Of a stretch of DNA of 11,239 bases, positions 1 through 7,152 are shown one piece after another. The position numbers and the translations under genes were made by a program. Source of the stretch: UBA3263 sp964549975 (GTDB lineage Bacteria; Bacteroidota; Bacteroidia; Bacteroidales; Muribaculaceae); assembly GCA_964549975.1 (NCBI GenBank), contig CAZJWM010000073.1:1-11239 (forward strand), read 5' to 3'. The number at the start of each line of letters is the position of its first letter. Positions within the stretch are counted from its first letter, which is position 1. The notes under the pieces are model-generated. The model saw nothing but the letters and a program-made list of their open reading frames with translations, was not told the origin of the DNA and did no database searches.

Positions 1-96
1 TGCCTACCCTACTTCTCGGCTCAATTCCACCCCGAAGCTTGCAGCGGCCCACGCGACACCGAATTCCTCTTCGACGAATTTATCGCTCTCCTATAA
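1..96 (+). CDS. carA: Carbamoyl-phosphate synthase small subunit, C-terminal end (partial)
   Basis: Only the last 31 codons and the TAA stop are in the window; the gene enters from the left edge in frame 1. CarA is the glutaminase subunit: it hydrolyses glutamine and channels ammonia to CarB. The fragment reads ...YFSAQFHPEACSGPRDTEF..., and the FHPEA stretch supplies the histidine (28-30) and glutamate (34-36) of the Cys-His-Glu triad of class I glutamine amidotransferases. The tail after HPE has the length and the LFDEFI-like ending usual for CarA. Only 23 nt separate its stop from carB, so the two are surely co-transcribed. The catalytic cysteine lies outside the window. Identification rests on the motif plus the carB neighbour and is strong. 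Confidence 0.9.
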   Translation, partial: CLPYFSAQFHPEACSGPRDTEFLFDEFIALL

Positions 97-119
97 ACTA
101 TAAGAAGCATCACACAACT

Positions 120-3100
120 ATGAATAAAGACGAATCTATCAAAAAAGTGCTGCTTCTGGGCAGCGGCGCGCTGAAAATCGGCGAAGCCGGCGAATTCGAC
201 TATTCCGGCGCTCAAGCACTCAAAGCAATGAAAGAGGAAGGCATCTCCACGGTGCTCATCAACCCCAACATTGCCACAGTGCAAACCTCTGAAGGTTTTG
301 CCGACAAAATCTACTTCCTGCCCGTAACCCCCGAATTTGTTGAGCGCGTGATCGAAAAAGAGCGCCCCGACGGCATCCTTCTCGCCTTCGGCGGCCAGAC
401 CGCCCTCAACTGCGGCGTAGAGCTCTACCGCTCGGGAATCCTCGACCGCTACGGCGTGAAAGTGCTCGGCACTCCCGTCCGCGCCATCATCGACACCGAA
501 GACCGCGAGCTATTCGTTGAAAAGCTCGACCAAATCGACGTCAAGACCATCAAAAGCCGCGCCGCATCCGACGTGGCCACCGCCCTTGAAATCGCCGCCG
601 ACCTCGGCTACCCCGTAATCGTGCGCGCTGCCTATGCCCTCGGCGGCCTCGGCAGCGGATTCTGCGAAAATCCCGACGAGCTCAATAAACTCGTGGAAAA
701 AGCCCTCGCTTTCTCGCCCCAAGTGCTCATCGAGAAATCTCTCAAAGGCTGGAAAGAAGTGGAATACGAAGTGGTGCGCGACCGCTTTGACAATTGCATC
801 ACCGTCTGCAACATGGAAAACTTTGACCCGCTGGGCATCCACACCGGCGAGAGCATCGTAGTGGCGCCGTCGCAGACTCTGAGCAACAACGACTACCACA
901 AACTGCGCTCTCTCGCAATCAAAATCATACGCCATATCGGCATCGTGGGCGAATGCAACGTGCAATACGCCTACGACCCCGAATCAATGGACTATCGCGT
1001 GATCGAAGTCAACGCACGCCTCAGCCGTTCCTCGGCCCTCGCATCCAAAGCCACCGGCTATCCCCTGGCCTTCGTTGCCGCAAAACTCGGTCTGGGCTAC
1101 GGCCTGTTTGACCTCAAAAACTCCGTCACCAAAGAGACAAGCGCCTTCTTCGAACCCGCGCTCGACTACATTGTGGTGAAAATCCCTCGCTGGGACCTCG
1201 GCAAATTCCACGGCGTGCGCCGCGAAATCGGCTCCTCCATGAAGTCCGTTGGCGAAGTGATGGCCATCGGTCGCACCTTCGAAGAGGCCATCCAAAAGGG
1301 CCTGCGCATGATTGGCCAAGGAATGCACGGCTTTGTGGGCAACCACGAACTCAAAGTGGCCGACATCGACACCGCCCTGCGCGAACCCACCGACAAGCGC
1401 ATCTTCGTCATCGCCCAAGCCATGAGCCAAGGCTACACCGTGGAGCAAATCCATCAGCTCACCAAAATCGACCGCTGGTTTCTCTACCGTCTGCACAACA
1501 TCATGCAGACCTCGCTTGAGCTAGCCGAATACAACTCCCTGGAGGCCCTGCCCACCGCCCTGCTCGCCCAAGCCAAGCAACAAGGCTTCAGCGACTTCCA
1601 AGTGGCCCGCGCCATCTTCAAAGAGACCATGACCAACGCCCAAGCCTCGGCCCTGCAGGTGCGCAACCACCGCAAAGCCCAAGGCATCCTCCCGGTGGTG
1701 AAACAAATCGACACCCTCGCCGCCGAATATCCCGCGCAAACCAACTACCTCTACCTCACATACAACGGCTCGGTGGGCGACGTGGAATATCTCCACGACC
1801 ACCGCTCCATAGTGGTGCTCGGCTCCGGCGCCTACCGCATCGGCTCCTCCGTGGAATTCGACTGGTGTTCGGTCAACGCCCTGCTCACCGTCAAGAAACA
1901 AGGCTGGCGCTCCGTGATGATCAACTACAACCCCGAGACCGTCTCCACCGACTACGACATGTGTGACCGTCTCTACTTCGACGAACTCACCTACGAGCGC
2001 GTCATGGACATCATCGACCTGGAGCAACCCCACGGCGCAATCCTCAGCGTGGGCGGCCAAATCCCCAACAACCTGGCCATGCGCCTCGACGCCGCCGGAG
2101 TAAACATCCTCGGCACCTCCGCCCAATGCATCGACAACGCCGAAGACCGCCACAAATTCTCATCCATGCTCGACGACCTGGGCATCGACCAACCCCGCTG
2201 GCAAGAGCTCACCTCTATGGACGACATCCACAAGTTTATCGACGAAGTGGGATTCCCCGTGCTGGTGCGCCCAAGCTACGTGCTCTCCGGCGCCGCCATG
2301 AACGTCTGCTCCAACACCGAAGAACTTGAACGCTTCCTGCGCCTGGCCGCCAACGTCAGCAAGGAATACCCCGTGGTGGTGAGCCAATTCATCCAAAACG
2401 CCAAAGAAATCGAAATGGATGCCGTGGCCCAAAACGGCGAAATCAAAGCCTACGCCATCAGCGAACACATCGAATTTGCCGGCGTCCACTCCGGCGACGC
2501 CACCATCCAATTCCCCCCGCAGAAGCTCTACGTCGAAACCATGCGCCGAATCAAAAAAGTCAGCGCCAAAATCGCCAAAGCCCTGCAAATCTCCGGCCCC
2601 TTCAACATCCAGTTCCTCGCCAAAAACAACGACATCAAAGTCATCGAATGCAACCTGCGCGCCTCGCGCTCGTTCCCATTCGTCAGCAAGGTGCTCAAAA
2701 TCAACTTCATCGACCTGGCCACGCAAGTGATGCTCGGCCTCAACGTGGAGAAACCAAACAAGAGCGCTTTCGACCTCGACTACGTGGGCATCAAAGCCTC
2801 CCAATTCAGCTTCTCCCGCCTGCAAGGCGCCGACCCCGTGCTCGGCGTCGACATGAGCTCCACCGGCGAAGTGGGCTGCATCGGCGACGACACCTCCGAA
2901 GCCCTGCTCAAATCAATGCTCTCCGTGGGCCAACGCATCCCCCAAAAGAGCGTCTTGCTCTCCACCGGCACCGCCAAACAAAAAGCCGACATGCTCGACT
3001 CGGCCCACCTGCTCCACCGCAGCGGCTACACCATCTACGCCACCGGCGGCACCCACCAGTTCCTCAACGACAACGGCATCCCCGCCGTGCGCGTCTACTG

Positions 3101-3347
3101 GCCCTCCCAGCCCGACATGCATCCACAAGCCCTCGAACTGCTCCACAACAAGCAAATCGACATGGTGGTGAACGTCCCCAAAAACCTCACCCCCACCGAG
3201 CTTAGCAACGGCTACAAAATCCGCCGCGCCGCCATCGACCTCAACGTGCCCCTGCTCACCAACGCTCGTCTGGCCTCCGCCTTCATCAGCGCCTTCACCT
3301 CAATGACCATCGACGACATCCAAATCAAATCGTGGGACGAATACTAA
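120..3347 (+). CDS. carB: Carbamoyl-phosphate synthase large subunit
   Basis: A 1075-residue protein, the normal CarB length. It makes carbamoyl phosphate from bicarbonate, ammonia and two ATP for pyrimidine and arginine synthesis. The two homologous ATP-grasp halves are visible. The first opens with GSGALKIGEAGEF (14-26) and has RAAYALGGLGSG near 168-180. The second opens with GSGAYRIGSSVEFDW near 567-581 and has VRPSYVLSGAAMNV near 716-729. The C-terminal MGS-like allosteric domain carries ATGGTH (974-979). I chose ATG 120 because the protein from MNKDESIKK onward matches the family start; the reading frame stays open upstream to an ATG at 39, but that would overlap carA and add 27 unrelated residues. 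From memory, several motifs (SGAAMNV, ECNLRASRSFPFVSK) resemble eukaryotic CAD/CPSII more than E. coli CarB. The gene ends just before a strong terminator. Confidence 0.97.
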   Translation: MNKDESIKKVLLLGSGALKIGEAGEFDYSGAQALKAMKEEGISTVLINPNIATVQTSEGFADKIYFLPVTPEFVERVIEKERPDGILLAFGGQTALNCGVELYRSGILDRYGVKVLGTPVRAIIDTEDRELFVEKLDQIDVKTIKSRAASDVATALEIAADLGYPVIVRAAYALGGLGSGFCENPDELNKLVEKALAFSPQVLIEKSLKGWKEVEYEVVRDRFDNCITVCNMENFDPLGIHTGESIVVAPSQTLSNNDYHKLRSLAIKIIRHIGIVGECNVQYAYDPESMDYRVIEVNARLSRSSALASKATGYPLAFVAAKLGLGYGLFDLKNSVTKETSAFFEPALDYIVVKIPRWDLGKFHGVRREIGSSMKSVGEVMAIGRTFEEAIQKGLRMIGQGMHGFVGNHELKVADIDTALREPTDKRIFVIAQAMSQGYTVEQIHQLTKIDRWFLYRLHNIMQTSLELAEYNSLEALPTALLAQAKQQGFSDFQVARAIFKETMTNAQASALQVRNHRKAQGILPVVKQIDTLAAEYPAQTNYLYLTYNGSVGDVEYLHDHRSIVVLGSGAYRIGSSVEFDWCSVNALLTVKKQGWRSVMINYNPETVSTDYDMCDRLYFDELTYERVMDIIDLEQPHGAILSVGGQIPNNLAMRLDAAGVNILGTSAQCIDNAEDRHKFSSMLDDLGIDQPRWQELTSMDDIHKFIDEVGFPVLVRPSYVLSGAAMNVCSNTEELERFLRLAANVSKEYPVVVSQFIQNAKEIEMDAVAQNGEIKAYAISEHIEFAGVHSGDATIQFPPQKLYVETMRRIKKVSAKIAKALQISGPFNIQFLAKNNDIKVIECNLRASRSFPFVSKVLKINFIDLATQVMLGLNVEKPNKSAFDLDYVGIKASQFSFSRLQGADPVLGVDMSSTGEVGCIGDDTSEALLKSMLSVGQRIPQKSVLLSTGTAKQKADMLDSAHLLHRSGYTIYATGGTHQFLNDNGIPAVRVYWPSQPDMHPQALELLHNKQIDMVVNVPKNLTPTELSNGYKIRRAAIDLNVPLLTNARLASAFISAFTSMTIDDIQIKSWDEY

Positions 3348-3379
3348 TCAACTGACTATTTGTCAGTCCTACGCCATAA

Positions 3380-3412
3380 AAATGCCACCCCACTGCGGGG
3401 TGGCATTTCTTT
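3380..3412 (+). terminator. Intrinsic terminator after carB
   Basis: A perfect 12-bp stem, AAATGCCACCCC (3380-3391) with GGGGTGGCATTT (3397-3408), closes a 5-nt ACTGC loop and runs into CTTTT. It starts 32 nt after the carB stop and closes the carAB unit. A smaller hairpin, ACTGAC (3351-3356) with GTCAGT (3362-3367), sits between the stop codon and this terminator. The A-tract before the stem makes the structure potentially bidirectional, but no minus-strand gene faces it. Confidence 0.93.
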
Positions 3413-3508
3413 TGCTACGTATCCCCTATGTAGGCCCCCACCCCTCTCGCCGGCCCCTACATCAAACTCAAAAACAACAACTCAACCCCCATCAACACCC
3501 ATCCTCAT

Positions 3509-5536
3509 ATGGAAGATAACAAAACCCGCACCGGCTCTATCGGCGTCACCACCGAAAACATTTTCCCGGTGATCAAAAAGTTTCTCTACAGCGACCACGA
3601 AATCTTCTTGCGTGAACTCGTCAGCAACGCCGTCGACGCCTCGCAAAAACTGAAAACACTCGCCTCCATCGGCGAATTCAAAGGCGAGCTCGGCGACCTC
3701 ACCGTCAACGTCACCGTCAACAAAGACGCCGGAACCCTCACCGTCACCGACCGCGGCATCGGCATGACCGCCGACGACATCGACCGCTACATCAACCAAA
3801 TTGCATTCTCCGGCGCCGAAGAATTCCTCAACAAATATAAAGACTCCGCCGCAAACATCATCGGCCACTTCGGCCTCGGATTCTACTCCGCATTCATGGT
3901 GGCCAAAAAAGTGGAAATCCGCTCACTCTCCTACGCCGACGGCGCCCAAGCCGTGCGCTGGGAATGCGACGGATCCCCCGCCTACGTCATGCAACCCACC
4001 GACGAGACCGACCGCGGCACCGAAATAATCCTCCACATCGACGAAGACTCCAAAGAATTCCTCGAACAACCCCGCATCGACACCCTCCTGCGAAAATACT
4101 GCCGCTTCCTCCCCGTGGCCGTTGCATCCAACTCCACCACCATCAACGACACAGCCCCCGCCTGGACAAAAAAGCCCTCCGAACTCACCGACCAAGACTA
4201 CATCAAATTCTACCACGAACTCTACCCCGGCCAAGACGATCCCCTATTCTGGATCCACCTCAACGTCGACTACCCCTTCACCCTCACCGGAATACTCTTC
4301 TTCCCCAAAATCCACAACAACTTCGAAATCACCAAAAACCGCATTCAGCTCTACTGCAACCAAGTCTTCGTCACCGACAGCGTTGAAGGCGTAGTCCCCG
4401 AATTCATGATGCTCCTCCAAGGCGTCATCGACTCACCCGACATCCCCCTCAACGTCAGCCGCAGCTACCTCCAAAGCGACGCTGCCGTCAAAAAAATCTC
4501 CGGCTACATCTCCAAAAAAGTATCCTCTCGCCTCGAAGAAATCTTCAAAGCCGACCGCGCCGACTTCGAATCAAAATGGGACGACATCAAACTATTCATC
4601 ACCTACGGCATGCTCACCGACGAAAAATTCTGCGACGCCGCCATGAAGTTCTGCCTCCTGAAAAACACCGAAGGCTCCCACTTCACATTCGATGAATACA
4701 AAACTCTCATCTCCGCCGCCCAAACCGACAAAGACTCAACCCTCATCTACCTCTACGCCACCGACCCCACAGCCCAATTCAACTACATCAACGCCGCCCG
4801 CGCCAAAGGCTACGACGTGCTCCTGCTCGACGGCCAACTCGACACCCACTTCGTCGGCCTGCTCGAAAACAAACTCCAAGGCTCACACTTCGTGCGCGTA
4901 GACTCCGACATCATAGACAACCTCATCCGCAAAGCCGACCGCACCGAAGCCAACCTCTCCGGCGCCCAACGCGAAATGCTCACCGCCCTGTTCCGCTCAC
5001 AAGTCCCCGAAATAGACCACGCCGACTTCACCATCCTCTTCGAAAGCATCCCCGCCGCCACCGCTGACGCCCAACCCATCACCGTCACCCAAAGCGAATA
5101 CATGCGCCGAATGAAAGAAATGGCCGCCATGCAACCCGGCATGAGCTTCTACGACCAACTCCCCGACAACTACTCCCTCGTGGTCAACGTCGACTCACCC
5201 CTCGTAGCCGCCATCACCGCCGACGCCACCGCCGCCCTCGGCTCCGACGCCGAAACCCAATTCGCCGCCATCACCGACCTGGGTGGTCAAATCAAGCAAC
5301 TCCGCGACGCCGCCACCGATGGCAAACTAACAGACGACCAACAGCAACAAGTCTCAGCCCTCGAAGTCAAAATTGCCGACGCCCGCCACACCATCGCCGA
5401 CGCCGCCACCGCCTTTGCCCAAGGCCAACCCCAAGTGCGCCAACTCATCGACCTGGCCCTCCTCTCCGCCGGCCTCCTCAAAGGCAAAGCCCTCAACGAC
5501 TTCGTCACCCGCTCCCTCTCCCTCCTCTCCAAATAA
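3509..5536 (+). CDS. htpG: Molecular chaperone HtpG (bacterial Hsp90)
   Basis: A 675-residue cytosolic ATP-dependent chaperone dimer that remodels client proteins. The N-terminal GHKL ATPase domain is complete: FLRELVSNAVDASQKL (33-48) has the catalytic Glu36 and Mg-binding Asn40, DRGIGMT (81-87) has the adenine-contacting Asp, and IIGHFGLGFYSAF (117-129) is the ATP-lid glycine loop. The middle domain carries NVSRSYLQSD (315-324), whose Arg318 matches the ATP-sensing arginine of Hsp90s. The C-terminal dimerisation region follows and lacks the MEEVD tail of eukaryotic cytosolic Hsp90, as expected for bacteria. It is somewhat longer than E. coli HtpG (624 aa). ATG 3509 starts right before the conserved N-terminus. 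Between the carB terminator and this start (3413-3508) the DNA is C- and A-rich, and I find no good TAnnTTTG promoter. The coding strand is markedly C-rich. Confidence 0.97.
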   Translation: MEDNKTRTGSIGVTTENIFPVIKKFLYSDHEIFLRELVSNAVDASQKLKTLASIGEFKGELGDLTVNVTVNKDAGTLTVTDRGIGMTADDIDRYINQIAFSGAEEFLNKYKDSAANIIGHFGLGFYSAFMVAKKVEIRSLSYADGAQAVRWECDGSPAYVMQPTDETDRGTEIILHIDEDSKEFLEQPRIDTLLRKYCRFLPVAVASNSTTINDTAPAWTKKPSELTDQDYIKFYHELYPGQDDPLFWIHLNVDYPFTLTGILFFPKIHNNFEITKNRIQLYCNQVFVTDSVEGVVPEFMMLLQGVIDSPDIPLNVSRSYLQSDAAVKKISGYISKKVSSRLEEIFKADRADFESKWDDIKLFITYGMLTDEKFCDAAMKFCLLKNTEGSHFTFDEYKTLISAAQTDKDSTLIYLYATDPTAQFNYINAARAKGYDVLLLDGQLDTHFVGLLENKLQGSHFVRVDSDIIDNLIRKADRTEANLSGAQREMLTALFRSQVPEIDHADFTILFESIPAATADAQPITVTQSEYMRRMKEMAAMQPGMSFYDQLPDNYSLVVNVDSPLVAAITADATAALGSDAETQFAAITDLGGQIKQLRDAATDGKLTDDQQQQVSALEVKIADARHTIADAATAFAQGQPQVRQLIDLALLSAGLLKGKALNDFVTRSLSLLSK

Positions 5537-5555
5537 TCCCTCCCCTTCCCCCCCC

Positions 5556-5587
5556 AAAAAAGCTGCGCCTCCGCGCAGCTTTTTTCT
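5556..5587 (+). terminator. Intrinsic terminator after htpG
   Basis: A perfect 13-bp stem, AAAAAAGCTGCGC (5556-5568) with GCGCAGCTTTTTT (5573-5585), around a CTCC tetraloop. The T-run forms the right arm and continues as CTT. It lies 20 nt past the htpG stop. The A- and T-runs make it potentially bidirectional. It isolates htpG from the lipoprotein gene that follows. Confidence 0.94.
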
Positions 5588-5596
5588 TCCCCACCT

Positions 5597-5628
5597 ATTG
5601 CAAATTCACCAAAAATTAATTACATTTG
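5597..5628 (+). promoter_or_regulatory. Bacteroidota-type promoter for the lipoprotein gene
   Basis: TACATTTG at 5621-5628 fits the Bacteroidota -7 consensus TAnnTTTG exactly. An ATTG at 5597-5600 lies 20 nt upstream, the right distance for the -33 (TTTG/TTG) element. Transcription would start near 5634, giving a leader of about 90 nt before ATG 5723. A short inverted repeat in the leader (GACTT 5649-5653 with AAGTC 5659-5663) could form a small hairpin; it is too weak to call regulatory. Confidence 0.72.
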
Positions 5629-5722
5629 CCACCGAATTCCACGCCGATGACTTCAACAAAGTCGGTTGGGCTCTTCGTTGTGCTAAAATCAATATCTAAC
5701 CAATAAAAACATTTCAATAATA

Positions 5723-6610
5723 ATGACGCGATTTAAATATTTCACTTACATGCTGTTGGCTATATTGGCTTGTTGCACCACTTCGTGTAGTGGCGATGAC
5801 GATGAAACAACCTCAAAGCATCCAACTATGGCCGAACTGAAGGGCACCTGGCATGGGACCGTGACGATGAAAGGTAATTATCTCATAGATCAAGAAAATG
5901 ACGTTCCTATAGCTTGTTTCGATGACTATTCCGTTGATGTTGATTTATCAATTTCCGGCTCGTCATATAGTTATTCAATGCATGTTGATGCCCCTTATCT
6001 GCCAAGCAAGTTAGCTTATCCATCAGGCTCCGGCGAAATCTCAAATTTGAATTATAACAGTGGATCTGCGGACAATAATAATTGCTACGTGTACAGCAAT
6101 CCACAAGATAAATATTTGGGCTCGGGCTGGAACAATATGCTTTTCCATTGCTATAATTTTGATAATAATAGTTTTGATATAGAATTCTATTTGCTGGATC
6201 GAGAGAACCTGCTTGACATTATGGCAGGGGGACTGTATGGTTCAGCTTTTGGTAAGCTATATCGAACCGAAAGCGATTCGAGCGCCAACAGCGAAAGTTC
6301 AAGCAGCGGAAGCGATCTCGATGAAAAATACACCATCACGTCGATTAAGGCCGTCAGAATCACGTTCGCTCAATCGATATCTGGTGACACGAAATATTCG
6401 GATTATCAGACCGTAAATATGTATAAGTGGTTACTGAACGTAGACAATAAAGTGGTGCTTAGCACTTCGAGCACCGACAAAACAAAGTGGATGGTCGCAT
6501 CCAAGAATTCTTACAAAGAACTTGGCGGTTACGACGTGAGCCGCTACTCCTACTGCTGCAAGCACTTCACGTCGGGCACTATCGGCGGCTATTACTATTT
6601 CTTCAACTAA
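5723..6610 (+). CDS. Putative surface-exposed lipoprotein of unknown function
   Basis: A 295-residue protein that I do not recognise. The N-terminus is a lipoprotein signal peptide: basic start (MTRFK), hydrophobic core to about residue 16, then TTSC with Cys22 as the likely lipidated residue. SGDDDE follows directly, matching the acidic export signal that sends lipoproteins to the cell surface in Bacteroidota. After a short linker, LKGTWHGTVTM (39-49) resembles the first strand of lipocalin-like domains common in Bacteroidales lipoproteins (an impression, not a match). A Ser/Asp/Glu-rich linker (183-200) separates this from a C-terminal part (201-295) rich in Tyr and Ser. There are several internal cysteines, including adjacent Cys278-Cys279. 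The gene has its own promoter and is flanked by a terminator and a repeat region, so it is probably monocistronic. It is clearly richer in A and T than its neighbours, which may reflect transfer or relaxed composition. No catalytic motif is visible. Confidence 0.8.
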   Translation: MTRFKYFTYMLLAILACCTTSCSGDDDETTSKHPTMAELKGTWHGTVTMKGNYLIDQENDVPIACFDDYSVDVDLSISGSSYSYSMHVDAPYLPSKLAYPSGSGEISNLNYNSGSADNNNCYVYSNPQDKYLGSGWNNMLFHCYNFDNNSFDIEFYLLDRENLLDIMAGGLYGSAFGKLYRTESDSSANSESSSSGSDLDEKYTITSIKAVRITFAQSISGDTKYSDYQTVNMYKWLLNVDNKVVLSTSSTDKTKWMVASKNSYKELGGYDVSRYSYCCKHFTSGTIGGYYYFFN

Positions 6611-6796
6611 TAGCTCACTTTCCTGCTCGTTTTTCGTTCTCTAAAAGTAGTACAATTCTATTGAAACGCGCTACATCCGACAATAATTTTCAACGGCGAT
6701 TACTTGCCAAATGTGGGTCAAAAAGTGCAGATTTGGACACTTATCGACGCAAAATTGCCTTGAATCAACGATGCAACACCACATTTATCAAGCACA

Positions 6797-6836
6797 TTTT
6801 GATGCGGCTTTCATGGAATGCCACAGGCGGGGGGAT
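6797..6836 (+). repeat. Extra copy of the element's tail, upstream of the main element
   Basis: The segment begins TTTTGATGCGG (6797-6807) and ends ACAGGCGGGGGGAT (6823-6836). The same two blocks recur in the same order and orientation at the right end of the main element (7138-7148 and 7153-7165), with a shorter spacer and one fewer G. With its preceding A, the left block also pairs perfectly (12 bp, 6796-6807 with 6845-6856) with the left terminus of the main element. It is best read as the remnant of a neighbouring copy of the same family. Confidence 0.7.
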
Positions 6837-6837
6837 C

Positions 6838-6906
6838 AGGGCTACCGCATCAAAATGCGGCATACTAATTCTGCCGTAAATCAAACTGATGCGATGCCTC
6901 GGAGAG
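6838..6906 (+). repeat. Dispersed repeat head, copy A
   Basis: This 69-bp stretch aligns without gaps to 11090-11158, with 61 of 69 bases identical by hand count. It starts at AGGGC, contains ACCGCATCAAAATG and GCATACTAATTCTGC, and ends at GCGATGCCTCGGAGAG. After that point the two copies diverge completely. It forms the left end of the element at 6841-7152 and includes its left terminal inverted repeat. Confidence 0.88.
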
Positions 6907-7152
6907 GCTGGTTATCCTAAAACCCCATCTTGGCCGCACAGCGGCCTAGGTGGGGCACAATGCTGATACACAGCAACTTGGTCGGAGACCATGTCACCAG
7001 TGCCGCTCTGGTGACAACCTCTTCGAGGTAGCTCGTGAGGGCTCAGCGCGGCCCCCGGCTAGCCTGCGGCAAGCCGGGGTTACAAATAACCAGCATCTCC
7101 GATGCATCGCCGCACTTAACCATGCTGCATATTGCCTTTTTGATGCGGTTGC
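6841..7152. mobile_element. MITE-like element with 15-bp terminal inverted repeats
   Basis: The left end GCTACCGCATCAAAA (6841-6855) and right end TTTTGATGCGGTTGC (7138-7152) are inverted repeats matching at 14 of 15 positions. A second, inner pair of 25-nt arms (6891-6915 and 7086-7110) matches at 23 of 25. The element has no coding capacity, is about 312 bp long and is full of hairpins. The right-end sequence in reverse complement is identical over 15 nt to the start of the copy at 11093-11107, so the termini are family features rather than chance. No clean target-site duplication is visible: the direct repeat outside (6823-6836 and 7153-7165) belongs to a repeated tail block. No transposase is nearby, so movement would need one supplied in trans. 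It could instead be a structured RNA gene with repeat-derived ends. Confidence 0.55.
6891..7110. ncRNA. Candidate structured RNA or ssDNA-folding core: seven hairpins inside a 25-bp stem
   Basis: The inner arms enclose seven hairpins read directly from the sequence: 6923-6937/6941-6955 (15 positions, one T-T mismatch and one wobble, loop ACA); TGCTG/CAGCA 6961-6975; TGGTC/GACCA 6979-6991 (loop GGA); TGTCACCAG/CTGGTGACA 6992-7016; ACCTC/GAGGT 7017-7029 (loop TTC); AGCTC/GGGCT 7030-7043 (one wobble, GTGA loop of GNRA type); and 7053-7079, CCCCGGCT/AGCCGGGG with an A-A mismatch, three more pairs and a TGC loop. The hairpins from 6979 to 7043 abut with no base between them. Each outer arm also contains its own hairpin (6896-6908 and 7093-7105). 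The strand is unknown because the fold is symmetric; I see no perfect promoter inside. I cannot assign it to a known RNA family. Confidence 0.42.

Noticed and set aside
39..119. In-frame 5' extension of carB to ATG 39
   Set aside because: It overlaps the carA end and adds 27 residues foreign to CarB; the family N-terminus begins at ATG 120.
510..3155. Long open frames on the minus strand of carB, htpG and the ATPase gene
   Set aside because: They mirror GC-rich, stop-poor coding sequence, have Gly/Val/His-rich or Arg/Ser-rich composition and no family motifs.
3407..3414. TTCTTTTG as an htpG promoter
   Set aside because: It lacks the TA of the consensus, overlaps the carB terminator T-run and has no -33 partner.
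6866..6873. TAATTCTG as a promoter for an RNA from the element
   Set aside because: It has one mismatch in the TTTG part of the -7 consensus and no -33 element, although it is conserved in copy B (11118-11125).
6487..6920. Small + strand open frames overlapping the lipoprotein end and the repeat
   Set aside because: They run from the lipoprotein gene in another frame into inverted-repeat DNA and show no protein-like pattern or start signal.
6992..7016. Strong hairpin as an intrinsic terminator of the lipoprotein transcript
   Set aside because: No T-run follows it, and it is one of several hairpins in the element; I find no convincing terminator for that gene.
6841..7152. CRISPR array, retron, OMEGA RNA, group II intron or tRNA cluster
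   Set aside because: There are no regularly spaced direct repeats, no reverse transcriptase, TnpB or Cas gene in the window, no domain V-like sequence and no tRNA cloverleaf.
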